From Zeimonas arvi (GTDB taxonomy: Bacteria; Pseudomonadota; Gammaproteobacteria; Burkholderiales; Burkholderiaceae_E), in NCBI RefSeq assembly GCF_008039575.1, contig NZ_VDUY01000002.1:124001-188000 (forward strand): a stretch of 64,000 nucleotides of DNA, in the 5' to 3' direction. Below, one piece after another: positions 8,228 to 21,294 of this stretch. The notes beneath the pieces are model-generated. The model saw only the letters and a program-made list of their open reading frames with translations, made no database searches and was not told the DNA's origin. The number at the start of each line of letters is the position of its first letter. The stretch's first letter is position 1. The position numbers and the translations under genes were made by a program.

Positions 8228-9367
8228 ATGTCGGACAAGCTCACGCGCCTCGCACTCGCCGGGGCGCTTGCCCTGACCCTCCTGGCAGGCTGCGGCGATC
8301 GCCGCGCGGAGGGCGCGCAGGGACCCGGCGCATCGCCGCCGCCGCCGCTGCCGGTCACCACGCTCACCGTCGCCCCGAAGCGCATTCAGGTCACCCTCGA
8401 GGCGGTGGGCCGGGCGGAAGGCTCGCGCGAGGTCGAGGTCAGGGCGCGCGTGAGCGGCATCCTCGAGCGCCAGCTGTTCCGCGAGGGCGACGCGGTGCGT
8501 GCCGGCGCGCCGATGTACCGGATCGAGCGCGCCCCCTTCGAGATCGCCCTGCAGCGCGCGAAGGCCGCGCTGGCCGAAACGCAGGCGCGCCGCGAGCGCG
8601 CGGCGGTCGAGGCGGCTCGGCTGAAGAAGCTGCTCGGCGAACGGGCCGTCAGCCAGCGCGAGTACGACGACGCGGCGGCCTCGCTGGCCCAGCTCGATGC
8701 GGCCCTGCAAGCGGCCCGCGCAGGCGTGCGCGAGGCCGAGCTCGATCTCTCCTACACCTCGGTCGAGGCCCCCGCCTCGGGCGTCGCCGGCCGCTCGCTG
8801 CGCTCCGAGGGCAGCCTGGTCGGCACGAGCCGCGACGATGGGCTCCTGACCACGATCGTGCGTCACGACCCGCTGTGGGTTCGCTTCTCCTTGTCCGAGT
8901 CCGAGTACGCCCGGCTCAGGGCGGGCCGGGGCGAGAAGTCCCGCGTCGCGGTCCGCGAAACGCCCGGGCAGGGCGGCAGCGCAAGCCAGCTGACCGGCAA
9001 GCTCAACTTCACCGGTTCGCGGGTCGACCCGCAGCTCGGCACGGTCCAGCTGCGCGCCGAATTCGCCAATCCGGATTCCCGGCTGCTGCCCGGCCAGTAC
9101 CTGGGGCTCGCGGTCGAGATCGGCGAGACCGACGCGATCCTGGTGCCGCAATCGGCCGTCCAGCAGGGCGATCGGGGAAGCTTCGTGTGGGTCGTCGGCG
9201 ACGACGACACCGTGGCGCCGCGCCCGGTGAAAACCGGCGAGTGGGTGGGCCGCGACTGGGTGGTTCGCGAGGGCCTGAAGGCGGGCGAGCGCGTCGCGGT
9301 GGACAACCTGATCCGGCTGCGCCCGGGCGCCAAGGTGGCGCCCAAGCCGCCGGCTCCGGCCTCCTGA
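8228..9367 (+). CDS. RND efflux pump periplasmic adaptor (membrane fusion lipoprotein)
   Basis: A 379-residue adaptor that should link an inner-membrane RND pump to an outer-membrane channel. ATG at 8228 gives a lipoprotein signal peptide with lipobox LLAGC (C22); the longer frame upstream would bury it. After the signal come a beta-barrel/lipoyl half-motif (VEVRARVSGILERQLFREGD), an alpha-helical hairpin (about 95-160), the second lipoyl half (LSYTSVEAPASGVAGRS) and a C-terminal membrane-proximal region. This is the AcrA/MexA pattern. The pump gene follows after 12 bp. No TetR repressor and no outer-membrane channel gene is next to it, so a shared TolC-type channel is likely. Confidence 0.93.
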   Translation: MSDKLTRLALAGALALTLLAGCGDRRAEGAQGPGASPPPPLPVTTLTVAPKRIQVTLEAVGRAEGSREVEVRARVSGILERQLFREGDAVRAGAPMYRIERAPFEIALQRAKAALAETQARRERAAVEAARLKKLLGERAVSQREYDDAAASLAQLDAALQAARAGVREAELDLSYTSVEAPASGVAGRSLRSEGSLVGTSRDDGLLTTIVRHDPLWVRFSLSESEYARLRAGRGEKSRVAVRETPGQGGSASQLTGKLNFTGSRVDPQLGTVQLRAEFANPDSRLLPGQYLGLAVEIGETDAILVPQSAVQQGDRGSFVWVVGDDDTVAPRPVKTGEWVGRDWVVREGLKAGERVAVDNLIRLRPGAKVAPKPPAPAS

Positions 9368-9379
9368 CGAGCGGCCCGC

Positions 9380-12300
9380 ATGTCGCGCTTCTTCATCGAC
9401 CGCCCGATCTTCGCGGCCGTCCTGTCGATCGTCATCACGCTGGCCGGGCTGGTCGCCTCGCAGATCCTGCCGGTAGCCCAGTACCCGGAGATCGCGCCGC
9501 CAACGGTCACGATCAATGCGAGCTACCCCGGTGCCAGCGCCGAGACGCTCGCCCGCACCGTGGCCGCCCCGATCGAGGAGCAGCTCTCGGGCGTCGAGCG
9601 GCTGCTCTACTTCAATTCCAGCTCGTCCTCGAACGGCCAGGTGACGATCACCGCCACCTTCGATGTCGGCACCAACGTCGACCAGGCGACCTTCAACATC
9701 AACAACCGGGTGCAGCTGGCCCTGCCGCGTCTGCCCGACGAGGTCCGCCGCAACGGCGTGACCGTCCAGAAGCGCTCGAACGACATCCTGCTGGTGGTCG
9801 CGCTGACCTCGCCCGACGGCCGCTTCGACACCCTCTACCTGTCGAACTACTCGTCGCTGAACATCGTCGACGAGCTCAAGCGCCTGCCCGGCGTGGCCGA
9901 CGTGTCGATCTTCGGCGCGCGCGACTACGCGATGCGTGTCTGGCTGCGCCCCGACCGGATGGCGGCGCTGGGCGTGACCACGGCCGAAGTCGCGGCGGCC
10001 GTCCGCGCGCAGAACGCGCAGTACGCGGCGGGCAAGATCGGCGCGGAGCCCGCCGTGCCCGGGCAGAGCCTGATCTACACGGTGACCGCGCGCGGCCGCC
10101 TGGTCGAGCCAGAGGAGTTCGGCGAGATCGTCGTCCGGGCCGGCGGGCCCGAGGGCGTGCTGCGCCTGAAGGACATCGCCCGCATCGAGCTCGGCGCGCA
10201 GAGCTACGACGCCTTCAACACGCTCGACGGCCGCCCGACGATCGGCACCGCGGTCTTCCTGCAGTCGGGCGCCAACGCGCTCGACGTCGCCGAGGCCGTC
10301 AAGGCGCGCATGGCCGAGCTCAAGCGCGGGTTTCCCGAGGGCGTCGACTACGTGATCCCCTTCGACACGACCCGTTACGTGTCGTCGTCGATCGACGAAG
10401 TGGTCAAGACCATCATCGAGGCGGCGGTGCTGGTCGTGCTGGTGGTCTTCGTGTTCCTGCAGAGCTGGCGCGCGACGGTAATCCCGATGGTCGCGGTGCC
10501 GGTCTCGCTGATCGGCACCTTCGCGGGGCTCTGGCTGTTCGGCTTCTCGATCAACACGCTCACGCTGTTCGCGATGGTGCTGGCGATCGGCATCGTCGTC
10601 GACGACGCGATCGTGGTGCTGGAGAACGTCGAGCGGCTGATGCGCGAGGAGAGGCTCCCCGCGCGCGATGCGGCGATCGAGGCGATGCGCGAGGTCTCGG
10701 GCGCGGTCGTCGCGATCGTGCTCGTGTTGTGCGCGGTCTTCGTTCCCGTGGCCTTCCTCGGCGGCATCGCCGGGCAGCTGTACCGGCAGTTCGCGGTCAC
10801 CGTGGCGATCGCGGTGGTCCTGTCCGGCTTCGTCGCGCTCACGCTCACGCCGGTGATGTGCGCGCTCCTGCTCAAGAGCGCGCATCACGAGTCGAAGCTC
10901 TTCAAGCCCTTCAACAAGGGCTTCGACGCGCTCACCCGGCTGTTCATGGCGGCGGTGCGCTTCGCGGCCCGGCGCCGGCTGGTTTCGCTGGTCGCCTTCC
11001 TGGGATTCCTCGCGTTGGCGGCCGCGCTGTTCGTCCGCATCCCGGGCAGCTTCGTGCCGCCCGAGGACCAGGGCTACGTGATCGGCGCGATCATCCTTCC
11101 GGACGGCGCCACGCTCGAGCGCACCGGCCGCTCCGGCGCGCAGTTGCAGAAGATGTTCGAGGGCCACCCGGCGATCCAGAACATGTTCGTGGTCAACGGC
11201 TTCGACCTGATCGGGGGCGGCAACAAGACCAACGCCGCCACGATCTTCGTGCCGCTCAAGGATTGGAAGGAACGCACCCAGACCGCGCCGCAGGTCGCGG
11301 GCGAGATCTTCGCGAAGGGCATGGCGCTGACCGACGGCATGGCGCTGGCCTTCAACCCGCCGGCGATCCGCGGCCTGGGCACCGCGGGCGGCTTCGAGGT
11401 CTACGTGCAGGGCCGTGGAAACGCCGACCCCAAGCGCCTGGCCGAAGTGATCGGCGTATTCGTCGCCGACCTGCAGAAGCATCCGCAGTTGCAGGGCATC
11501 AACACCTTCTTCCGGCCCTCGGTGCCGCAGCTGCGGGTCGAGGTCGACCGCGAGAAGGCGCTCTCGCTGGGCGTACCGGTGCCGGAGGTCTTCGAGGCGC
11601 TGCAGGCCACGATGGGCGCGCTCTACGTGAACGATTTCAACATGTTCGGCCGGACCTATCGGGTGCAGCTGCAGGCCGACGCGCCTTTCCGGATGTCGCC
11701 CGCAGACCTGGGCCGCGTCTGGGTCCGCTCGTCGCGTGGGGAGATGATCCCGCTCTCGGCGCTGCTCCAGGTCTCGTCGATCGTGGGCCCGGAGCAGCTC
11801 GAGCGCTTCAACGGCTACGTGGCCGCGAAGGTGCTGGGCAGTGGCAAGGCCGGGGTCAGCTCGGGCGACGCGATCCGCGCGGTCGAGGACGTCGCCGCGG
11901 CCAGCCTGCCGCCCGGCTACGCCATCGCATGGACCGGCCAGGCCTTCCAGGAGAAACGCACTGGCAGCGCATCGGTGTTCGCGTTCGGCTTCGCGATCGT
12001 GATGGTCTACCTGATCCTGGCCGCCCTCTACGAACGCTGGGGCCTGCCGGTCGCGGTGCTGCTCGCGGTGCCGTTCGCGATCGCGGGCGCGCTCGGCCTG
12101 GTGTTCCTGAGAGGAATGGAGAACGACATCTACTTCCAGATCGGCCTGATCGTGCTGATCGGGCTGGCGGCGAAGAACGCGATCCTGATCGTGGAGTTCG
12201 CGCAGCAGGCCTTCCTGGCGGGCAAGACGCCGCTGGAGTCGGCCCTGCAGGCCGCGCGCCTGCGCTTTCGCCCGATCGTGATGACCTCGCTGGCCTTCGT

Positions 12301-12472
12301 GCTCGGCGTGCTGCCGCTGGCCATCGCTTCGGGCGCCGGCGCCGCGGCCCGCCGGTCGATGGGCACCGGGGTGGTCGGCGGCATGCTTCTGGCCACCTTC
12401 GTGGCGCCGATCTTCGTGCCGCTCTTCTTCAACCTGACTGCGCGCCGTCGCGGCGGGGATCAGCGCAAGTAG
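9380..12472 (+). CDS. RND multidrug efflux transporter, HAE1 family (AcrB/MexB-like)
   Basis: A 1030-residue inner-membrane pump, the usual length for HAE1 proteins. It starts MSRFFIDRPIFAAVLSIVI, with the first transmembrane helix directly after the start, as in AcrB. The proton-relay aspartates are in transmembrane segment 4 (GIVVDDAIVVLENVERL). The large periplasmic loops are intact, and the C-terminal half repeats the fold (LIGLAAKNAILIVEFA in segment 10). It should export amphiphilic drugs using proton motive force, together with the adaptor upstream. Its stop overlaps the stop of the convergent acyltransferase gene by 13 bp, leaving no room for a terminator between them. Confidence 0.95.
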   Translation: MSRFFIDRPIFAAVLSIVITLAGLVASQILPVAQYPEIAPPTVTINASYPGASAETLARTVAAPIEEQLSGVERLLYFNSSSSSNGQVTITATFDVGTNVDQATFNINNRVQLALPRLPDEVRRNGVTVQKRSNDILLVVALTSPDGRFDTLYLSNYSSLNIVDELKRLPGVADVSIFGARDYAMRVWLRPDRMAALGVTTAEVAAAVRAQNAQYAAGKIGAEPAVPGQSLIYTVTARGRLVEPEEFGEIVVRAGGPEGVLRLKDIARIELGAQSYDAFNTLDGRPTIGTAVFLQSGANALDVAEAVKARMAELKRGFPEGVDYVIPFDTTRYVSSSIDEVVKTIIEAAVLVVLVVFVFLQSWRATVIPMVAVPVSLIGTFAGLWLFGFSINTLTLFAMVLAIGIVVDDAIVVLENVERLMREERLPARDAAIEAMREVSGAVVAIVLVLCAVFVPVAFLGGIAGQLYRQFAVTVAIAVVLSGFVALTLTPVMCALLLKSAHHESKLFKPFNKGFDALTRLFMAAVRFAARRRLVSLVAFLGFLALAAALFVRIPGSFVPPEDQGYVIGAIILPDGATLERTGRSGAQLQKMFEGHPAIQNMFVVNGFDLIGGGNKTNAATIFVPLKDWKERTQTAPQVAGEIFAKGMALTDGMALAFNPPAIRGLGTAGGFEVYVQGRGNADPKRLAEVIGVFVADLQKHPQLQGINTFFRPSVPQLRVEVDREKALSLGVPVPEVFEALQATMGALYVNDFNMFGRTYRVQLQADAPFRMSPADLGRVWVRSSRGEMIPLSALLQVSSIVGPEQLERFNGYVAAKVLGSGKAGVSSGDAIRAVEDVAAASLPPGYAIAWTGQAFQEKRTGSASVFAFGFAIVMVYLILAALYERWGLPVAVLLAVPFAIAGALGLVFLRGMENDIYFQIGLIVLIGLAAKNAILIVEFAQQAFLAGKTPLESALQAARLRFRPIVMTSLAFVLGVLPLAIASGAGAAARRSMGTGVVGGMLLATFVAPIFVPLFFNLTARRRGGDQRK

Positions 12473-13590
12473 GCGGATCGTTCCCCCAGTTCGTCCAGCC
12501 AGGCGCCCACCATCCCGCCTTCGCGCTCCAGGAATCGCTCCACGGCGTCGGCGAAGGCGGGTTCGGCGAGCCAGTGCGCCGAACGGGTCTGCACCGGCTC
12601 GAAGCCGCGCGCCATCTTGTGCTCGCCTTGCGCGCCGCCTTCGATGACCGCGAGTCCTCGCTCGATCGCCAACTCGATCGCCTGGTAGTAGCAGAGCTCG
12701 AAGTGCAGGCAGGGCACCTGCTCGACCGCGCCCCAGTAACGCCCGTAGACCCGTTCGTCGTCGACCATCAGCAGGCTGCAGGCGATCGGGCGCGCGCCGT
12801 CGCGAGCGACGACCAGCACCAGGTTCCCGGGCAGCAGCGCGCCGATCCGTTCGAAGAAGGCCAGGTTCAGGTAGGGCGTCGAGCCGTGCTCGGCGTAGGT
12901 GTTCTCGTAGCAGCGCGTGAAAAAGGCCCAGTCGGCGGGCGCGATCGCCTCGCCGGCCAGTCGCTCGATGGCGAGGCCCGCCGAGGCGACCTTGCGGCGC
13001 TCGGCGCGGATCTTCTTGCGCTTGGACTGGGACAATGCGGCCAGGAAGGCGTCGAAGTCGGGCCAGCCCTCGTTGCGCCAGTGGAACTGCACGCCACGCC
13101 GCTGCATCGCGCCGCACGCTTCGAGCAGGGCTGCCTCGGACTCGGTCGGAAAGAGCACGTGCAGGGAGGACAGCCCGCTTTCCGCAGCCAGGCGCATCAA
13201 GGCGCGGGCCGCCGCCCCGCGCGCGCGCGCGTCCGCGGCCAGCAGCCGCGGGCCGGTCACCGGCGTGAACGGCACCGCCGACAGCAGCTTCGGATAATAG
13301 CGCCTGCCATGGCGCTGGTACGCGTCGGCCCAGGCCCAGTCGAACACGTACTCGCCGTAGGAGTGGCTCTTCAGGTAGATCGGCACGGCCGCGCGCAGCC
13401 GGCCCCGGGCGTCCTCGAGCAGCAGGTGACGAGGCTGCCAGCCGGTGCCCGCGCCGACGCAGCCGGTCGCCTCCAGCGCGTGCAGGAACTCGTGCCGCAG
13501 GAAGGGCTGCGCCCGTCCCGAGCCGGACGCGGCCGCCAGCGAATTCCAGTCGGCAGGCCCGACTGTCGCCAGGTCGTCCACCAGTCGCAT
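12460..13590 (-). CDS. GNAT-fold acyltransferase of the COG3146 (DUF482) group
   Basis: A 376-residue protein of the family annotated as peptidogalycan biosynthesis protein or GNAT N-acetyltransferase. Recognisable parts are the N-terminal PFLRHEFLHALEATG, YLKSHSYGEYVFDWAWADAY, a KRKKIRAERRKV basic segment and the C-terminal LHFELCYYQAIELAIERGL and EGGAQGEHKMARGFEP, which match this family closely. The substrate is not established, and a FemAB-like aminoacyl or acyl transfer is only suggested by fold. ATG at 13590 was chosen; a GTG at 13614 would add eight residues. The gene is convergent with the efflux pump and divergent from nadE, whose start is only 36 bp away. Confidence 0.85.
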   Translation of the reverse strand: MRLVDDLATVGPADWNSLAAASGSGRAQPFLRHEFLHALEATGCVGAGTGWQPRHLLLEDARGRLRAAVPIYLKSHSYGEYVFDWAWADAYQRHGRRYYPKLLSAVPFTPVTGPRLLAADARARGAAARALMRLAAESGLSSLHVLFPTESEAALLEACGAMQRRGVQFHWRNEGWPDFDAFLAALSQSKRKKIRAERRKVASAGLAIERLAGEAIAPADWAFFTRCYENTYAEHGSTPYLNLAFFERIGALLPGNLVLVVARDGARPIACSLLMVDDERVYGRYWGAVEQVPCLHFELCYYQAIELAIERGLAVIEGGAQGEHKMARGFEPVQTRSAHWLAEPAFADAVERFLEREGGMVGAWLDELGERSAYLR

Positions 13591-13626
13591 GCGATAATCG
13601 TCGGCTACGGACACTCTCAATCCTCC

Positions 13627-15617
<1,991 letters not shown>

Positions 15618-15639
15618 ATCGCGCCCGCCCTGGGCCCGT

Positions 15640-16266
15640 TCACAGGCCCTGGCCGCCCGGCGCGGTACGGCGGGTCAGGCGGCGCAGGCCCCGCAGCAGC
15701 AAACGGATCGCCAGCGCCGCGAGCACCACGAAGACCAGCAGCAGCCCGAGGAAGACCAGCGGCCAGCTGACCGCCAGCCAGGCGCCCAGCGGCACCATCA
15801 GGTCTTCCGCCGCGGACACCAGCAGGTTCGAGAACGGCTCGGGAGACGTGTTGACCGCCGCCCGGGTGCCCGACTTCGCCAGATGGGTCGTGGCGGTCAG
15901 CGTGCCGCCCAGCAGCGCGGCCGCGACCGCGACCGCGGCGCCCGAGTCTCCGAACGCCGCGGCCGCCAGCGCCGCGCCGGCCGGGATTCGCACGAAAGTG
16001 TGCAGGCCGTCCCACAAGCTGTCGAGCAGCGGCAGCTTGTCGGCGAAGAGTTCGACCGACGCCATGAAGGCCGCCGCGCCCAGGACCAGCGGGTGGGCGA
16101 GCACCTCCAGATGCGTCGGCAGCTCCCACCAGCCGAACTTGTGCGCGAGGCCGAACAGGAAGACCACTGCGTAGAGCCGGATGCCGGCGCCCCAGGCCAG
16201 CGCCGCAGCGAGCGCGAGCTCGGGCAGCCATGGCGCCACGCCGGGCGGCAACAGCCCCGAGATCAC
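15640..16266 (-). CDS. DUF4126 family membrane protein
   Basis: A 208-residue integral membrane protein with about five or six hydrophobic segments. It contains a GAGIRLYAVVFLFGLAHKFGWWELP stretch and a central SVELFADKLPLLDSLWD motif, typical of DUF4126 proteins. No function is known for the family. GTG at 16266 overlaps the TGA of the Smr gene in the pattern GTGA, so it is almost certainly translated by coupling with that gene. The C-terminal tail is strongly basic (LLLRGLRRLTRRT). It ends about 20 bp from the convergent PII gene. Confidence 0.82.
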   Translation of the reverse strand: MISGLLPPGVAPWLPELALAAALAWGAGIRLYAVVFLFGLAHKFGWWELPTHLEVLAHPLVLGAAAFMASVELFADKLPLLDSLWDGLHTFVRIPAGAALAAAAFGDSGAAVAVAAALLGGTLTATTHLAKSGTRAAVNTSPEPFSNLLVSAAEDLMVPLGAWLAVSWPLVFLGLLLVFVVLAALAIRLLLRGLRRLTRRTAPGGQGL

Positions 16267-16931
16267 TGGACCCGCAGCAGCACGATCATCGCGCCGCCGC
16301 CGCCGTCGTTGGGCCGCGCCTCGCAGAAGGCCAGCACCTCTTCGCGCTGGGCCAGCCAGCGCGGCACCTTGCGCTTGAGCACGGGCTCCTTGCCGATCGA
16401 ACCCAGCCCCTTGCCGTGGATGATCCGCACGCAGCGGATCTCGTCGCGCACCGCCTGCGCCAGGAAACCAGCCAGTGCTTCGCGCGCTTCGTCGACCCGC
16501 AGGCCATGCAGGTCGATCTGCATGCGCACCACCCATTCACCGCGGCGCAACCGGCGCACCACGTCGGGCCCGATGCCGGGGCGGCGCCAGGACAGCGTCT
16601 CGTCGGTGTCGAGATAGCGCTCGACGTCGATCTCGTCCGACAGGGACTCCTCGAGCACCGCCCGCTCGTCGCGCATGCGCTGGATCGGAAGCGTCGGCGG
16701 TGCCGCGGGGCGAAGCTCGACGCGCCCGCTGGCGCGCAGTGGGGTCGCGCCGGCCATCTCGGCGCGAAACAGGTTGGCTTCGCGCTCCGCGCGCTGGGCG
16801 GCTTCGCGCGCCTGCTTTTCGGCCTGGCGCGCCCGGCGTGCCTGCTCGGCCAGCGATTCGCGCAGGCCGGCCAGCGCCCCGAGGCCCTCGAGCGGAGGAT
16901 TCCGGCGCCCATCGCGCGCGCGGCGACTCAT
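16263..16931 (-). CDS. Smr-domain protein (possible endonuclease)
   Basis: A 222-residue protein with a C-terminal Smr (small MutS-related) domain. The conserved DLHGLRVDEAREAL starts at D140 and the second motif IHGKG is at 171-175, followed by a conserved PVLKRKVPRWL stretch. The N-terminal 60 residues are a charged, Arg/Ala-rich coiled-coil-like helix. Smr domains of this DLHG type are nucleases in several characterised proteins, some acting on RNA of stalled ribosomes (SmrB in E. coli). Which applies here is unknown. It is followed by a coupled DUF4126 gene and lies 46 bp from the end of trxB transcribed in the same direction. Confidence 0.9.
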   Translation of the reverse strand: MSRRARDGRRNPPLEGLGALAGLRESLAEQARRARQAEKQAREAAQRAEREANLFRAEMAGATPLRASGRVELRPAAPPTLPIQRMRDERAVLEESLSDEIDVERYLDTDETLSWRRPGIGPDVVRRLRRGEWVVRMQIDLHGLRVDEAREALAGFLAQAVRDEIRCVRIIHGKGLGSIGKEPVLKRKVPRWLAQREEVLAFCEARPNDGGGGAMIVLLRVQ

Positions 16932-16977
16932 CGCGTCGGGCTCCGTGGTCGAGGGGGGTGGGCGCCCGAAGCCGGCC

Positions 16978-18043
<1,066 letters not shown>

Positions 18044-18131
18044 CGCTTTGTTAAATTCGGCACGACTAGGGCAGAATTATAGGGATTCCGGCCGCCGAGA
18101 CCGCGGTCGAGCCCTGCAATCCGAGGTGGGT

Positions 18132-18806
18132 ATGCGTCAGGAAGAAAACAAGCTTTTCCTGCGACGGATTCCGTTGCTGGCCACGCTGAGCGAGCAGCAG
18201 CTCGACGCCCTGGCCGCGGGCAGCGCCCGCCGCAGCTTTCCGCGCGGTCGCACGATCGTCGCCGAAGGCGAGCCGTCGCAGTCGCTGTACATCCTGCTGT
18301 CGGGCCGGGCGAAGGTCCAGCGTTCCGACACGGAGGGCAAGGAGGTCATCCTCGCGGTGCTGGGCTCCGGCGACTGGTTCGGCGAGATGAGCATGATCGA
18401 CGACGCGCCGCGCTCGGCCAGCGTGATCACGCTCGAGCCCTGCGAGTTCATGGCCATCGAGAAGGCCAGCTTCCGCAAGCTGCTCGCCGAGAGTCCCGAG
18501 GTCAGCATGGCGGTCATGCGCCAGCTGGTCGGCCGGCTGCGCGAAGCCGACCGCAAGATCGAGACCCTGGCGCTGCTCGATGTCTACGGCCGCGTCGCCC
18601 GGGTGCTGCTCGACTTCTCCGAGGACGTCAACGGCGAGCGGATCGTGCGCAACCGCCTGCCTCGCCAGGAGATCGCCAAGATGATCGGCGCCTCGCGCGA
18701 GATGGTGTCTCGCGTGATGAAAGGGCTCGAGACCGAGGGCTTCGTCGTGCCCTTGCCCGAAGGCCGGATGCTGCTGCGCGAGAAGCTCGGCTCCTACACC
18801 CATTGA
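18132..18806 (+). CDS. Crp/Fnr-family transcriptional regulator
   Basis: A 224-residue regulator. A cyclic-nucleotide-binding type beta-roll covers about 12-125 ([31 protein letters not shown]), then a long dimerisation helix ([26 protein letters not shown]) and a winged helix-turn-helix at about 170-205 ([30 protein letters not shown]). No cysteine cluster for an iron-sulphur centre is present, so it is nearer Crp than Fnr. The phosphate-binding cassette resembles cAMP binders, but ligand is unproven. ATG at 18132 starts [10 protein letters not shown] after GAGGTGGGT. Its stop overlaps the putative ftsK start, which suggests co-expression. It holds the position that lrp has in E. coli. Confidence 0.92.
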   Translation: MRQEENKLFLRRIPLLATLSEQQLDALAAGSARRSFPRGRTIVAEGEPSQSLYILLSGRAKVQRSDTEGKEVILAVLGSGDWFGEMSMIDDAPRSASVITLEPCEFMAIEKASFRKLLAESPEVSMAVMRQLVGRLREADRKIETLALLDVYGRVARVLLDFSEDVNGERIVRNRLPRQEIAKMIGASREMVSRVMKGLETEGFVVPLPEGRMLLREKLGSYTH

Positions 18807-21208
18807 CCGTCGTGTCCCGTAGTTCCACGCTCTCCAATGGCGCATCCCGCGCCTCCGCGTTCATGCTCCCCGACAGGGCGCTTCGCCTGGTGCAGGAAGC
18901 CCGCTGGCTCGCGCTGGCAGTGCTCGCGCTGTTCCTGCTGCTGATCCTTGCCACCTATCACCCGGCCGATCCGGGCTGGTCGCACGCCGCGCCCGATCGC
19001 ATCGTCCAGAACGCCGGGGGCAGGGTGGGCGCCTGGTTCGCCGACCTTCTGCTCTACCTGTTCGGGCTCAGCGCCTACCTGCTGGCGGGCGCGATGGGCG
19101 TGTCGGTCGTGCGCGGCATGGCCCGGCTGCGCGCCGCGGCCCGCGAGGCCGAAGCCCCGAAGAAGCGCGCGCAGAAGCCCGACGAGCCGCTGCCTGGCAG
19201 CCGCTTCGCCTGGGAGCGCTGGCTCGGATTCGCGATGTTGTTGATCGGCTGCGTGGCCCTCGAATCCGCCCGACTGCACGGCATCGGCGCCGAGCTGCCG
19301 TTCGCGCCGGGTGGCGTGCTCGGCAGCATCGTGGCCACGCCGCTGCTCGACGCGCTGGGCGCGGTGGGCGGCACGCTGGCGCTGCTCGGACTGATCGCCG
19401 CCGGATTCAGCCTGTGGTCGGGCTGGTCCTGGCTCGCGATCTTCGAACGGGTCGGGACCGCGCTCGAGTGGCTGGCCCTGCGCGCGGTGCAGGCGGTCTC
19501 GGCGCGCAAGGACCGGCGCATCGGCGAGGCGGCGGCCAGCGTGCGCGAGGAGCAGGTCCAGGAGAAGCGCAAGATCTTCGAAGAAGACCCGGCGCCGATC
19601 CGGATCGAGCCGCCGGTGGCGCGCATCCAGCCTTCCGAGCGGGCCGTGGCCGAGCGCCAGTCCACCTTGTTCGTCGACTTGCCGGCCGACACCGAGCTGC
19701 CGCCGCTGTCGCTGCTCGACGAGCCGCCGGCGCAGCAGGAGACCGTGTCGGCCGAGACCCTCGAGTACACGTCGCGGCTGATCGAGAAGAAGCTTTCCGA
19801 CTTCAACGTGGCGGCCAACGTGGTCGCCGCGCAGCCCGGGCCGGTCATCACGCGCTACGAGATCGAGCCGGCCACCGGCGTGAAGGGCAGCCAGATCGTC
19901 AACCTGTCCAAGGACCTGGCCCGCGCGCTGTCGCTGGTGTCGATCCGGGTGGTCGAGACCATCCCCGGCAAGAACCTGATGGGCCTCGAGCTGCCGAACG
20001 CGCGCCGCCAGACGGTTCGCCTGTCCGAGATCCTCGGCTCGCAGGTCTACGCGAACAGCGCCTCGCCGCTCACGCTGGCGCTGGGCAAGGACATCGCCGG
20101 CAACGCGGTGGTGGCCGACCTGGCCAAGATGCCGCACCTGCTGGTGGCCGGCACCACCGGCTCGGGCAAGTCGGTGGGCATCAACGCCATGCTGCTGTCG
20201 CTGCTCTACAAGGCCGACCCGAGCCAGGTGCGGCTGATCCTGATCGACCCCAAGATGCTCGAGATGAGCACCTACGAGGGCATTCCGCACCTGCTCGCGC
20301 CGGTGGTCACCGACATGCGCCACGCCGGCAACGCGCTGAACTGGTGCGTGGCCGAGATGGAGCGCCGCTACCGGCTGATGAGCAAGCTGGGCGTTCGCAA
20401 CCTTTCCGGCTACAACGCCAAGATCGCCGATGCCGAGAAGCGCGAGGAGCTGATCCCGAACCCGTTCTCGTTGACCCCGGACGCCCCCGAACCGCTGGGC
20501 CGCCTGCCCCAGATCGTGGTGGTCATCGACGAGCTGGCCGACCTGATGATGGTCGTCGGCAAGAAGGTCGAGGAGCTGATCGCGCGTCTTGCACAGAAGG
20601 CGCGCGCGGCCGGCATCCACCTGATCCTGGCCACGCAGCGGCCGTCGGTCGACGTGATCACCGGCCTGATCAAGGCGAACATCCCGACCCGGATCGCATT
20701 CCAGGTGTCCAGCAAGATCGACTCGCGCACCATCCTGGACCAGATGGGCGCCGAATCGCTGCTTGGGCAGGGCGACATGCTCTACATGCCGCCGGGCGGC
20801 GGCCTGCCGATGCGGGTGCACGGGGCCTTCGTGGCCGACGACGAAGTCCACGCGGTGGTCCAGCACTGGCGCGAGCTCGGGGGCGAGCCGCAGTACGTGG
20901 AGGGCATCCTCGAAGGCGGGGTGCCGGATGAAGTCGACGCGGGCAGCGCGGTCGGCTTCGGCGGGTTGTCGCAGACGCTGGCCGAGGCCGGCGTCGACGG
21001 CGAGGCCGACCCGATGTACGACCAGGCGGTGGCCGTCGTCGTCAAGCACAAGCGGGCGTCGATCTCGCTGGTGCAGCGCCACCTGCGCATCGGCTACAAC
21101 CGCGCCGCGCGCCTGCTCGAGCAGATGGAGAAGTCCGGGCTGGTGTCCGCCATGGCGACCAACGGCAACCGGGAACTGTTGGTGCCGCAGCAGAAGGGCG
21201 AGGACTGA
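18803..21208 (+). CDS. ftsK: DNA translocase FtsK
   Basis: An 801-residue divisome-associated DNA pump that clears and aligns chromosome termini at the septum. The N-terminal part has four transmembrane helices (about 33-52, 75-100, 134-153 and 176-200). A shortish acidic linker follows, then the motor with Walker A GTTGSGKS (450-457), Walker [13 protein letters not shown] and [19 protein letters not shown]. The C-terminal gamma winged-helix domain ([24 protein letters not shown]) reads KOPS sites. The start is uncertain: TTG at 18803 overlaps the regulator stop, GTG at 18812 and ATG at 18863 are alternatives, and none has a good ribosome-binding site. ATG at 18863 gives the N-terminus most like relatives. 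Confidence 0.95.
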   Translation: MTVVSRSSTLSNGASRASAFMLPDRALRLVQEARWLALAVLALFLLLILATYHPADPGWSHAAPDRIVQNAGGRVGAWFADLLLYLFGLSAYLLAGAMGVSVVRGMARLRAAAREAEAPKKRAQKPDEPLPGSRFAWERWLGFAMLLIGCVALESARLHGIGAELPFAPGGVLGSIVATPLLDALGAVGGTLALLGLIAAGFSLWSGWSWLAIFERVGTALEWLALRAVQAVSARKDRRIGEAAASVREEQVQEKRKIFEEDPAPIRIEPPVARIQPSERAVAERQSTLFVDLPADTELPPLSLLDEPPAQQETVSAETLEYTSRLIEKKLSDFNVAANVVAAQPGPVITRYEIEPATGVKGSQIVNLSKDLARALSLVSIRVVETIPGKNLMGLELPNARRQTVRLSEILGSQVYANSASPLTLALGKDIAGNAVVADLAKMPHLLVAGTTGSGKSVGINAMLLSLLYKADPSQVRLILIDPKMLEMSTYEGIPHLLAPVVTDMRHAGNALNWCVAEMERRYRLMSKLGVRNLSGYNAKIADAEKREELIPNPFSLTPDAPEPLGRLPQIVVVIDELADLMMVVGKKVEELIARLAQKARAAGIHLILATQRPSVDVITGLIKANIPTRIAFQVSSKIDSRTILDQMGAESLLGQGDMLYMPPGGGLPMRVHGAFVADDEVHAVVQHWRELGGEPQYVEGILEGGVPDEVDAGSAVGFGGLSQTLAEAGVDGEADPMYDQAVAVVVKHKRASISLVQRHLRIGYNRAARLLEQMEKSGLVSAMATNGNRELLVPQQKGED

Positions 21209-21240
21209 GCGTATTCGAGTAAGCGGCTGTGAATCGTTCG

Positions 21241-21280
21241 CATGCCGCGTATCGCTCGCCGGGCCGCGGGCCGCGGCATG
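21241..21280. promoter_or_regulatory. Inverted repeat between ftsK and lolA
   Basis: CATGCCGCG (21241-21249) and CGCGGCATG (21272-21280) form perfect 9-bp arms around a 22-nt GC-rich spacer, 15 bp before the lolA start. It could be a transcript stem or an operator; no T-run follows, so a terminator is unlikely. Confidence 0.35.
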
Positions 21281-21294
21281 CTAATTTCTCGGCC

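Noticed and set aside
7565-13117. An 1850-codon open frame on the minus strand opposite the pump
   Set aside because: The translation is His/Asp/Arg/Gln-rich with no domain. The plus strand carries complete, family-length proteins with intact motifs.
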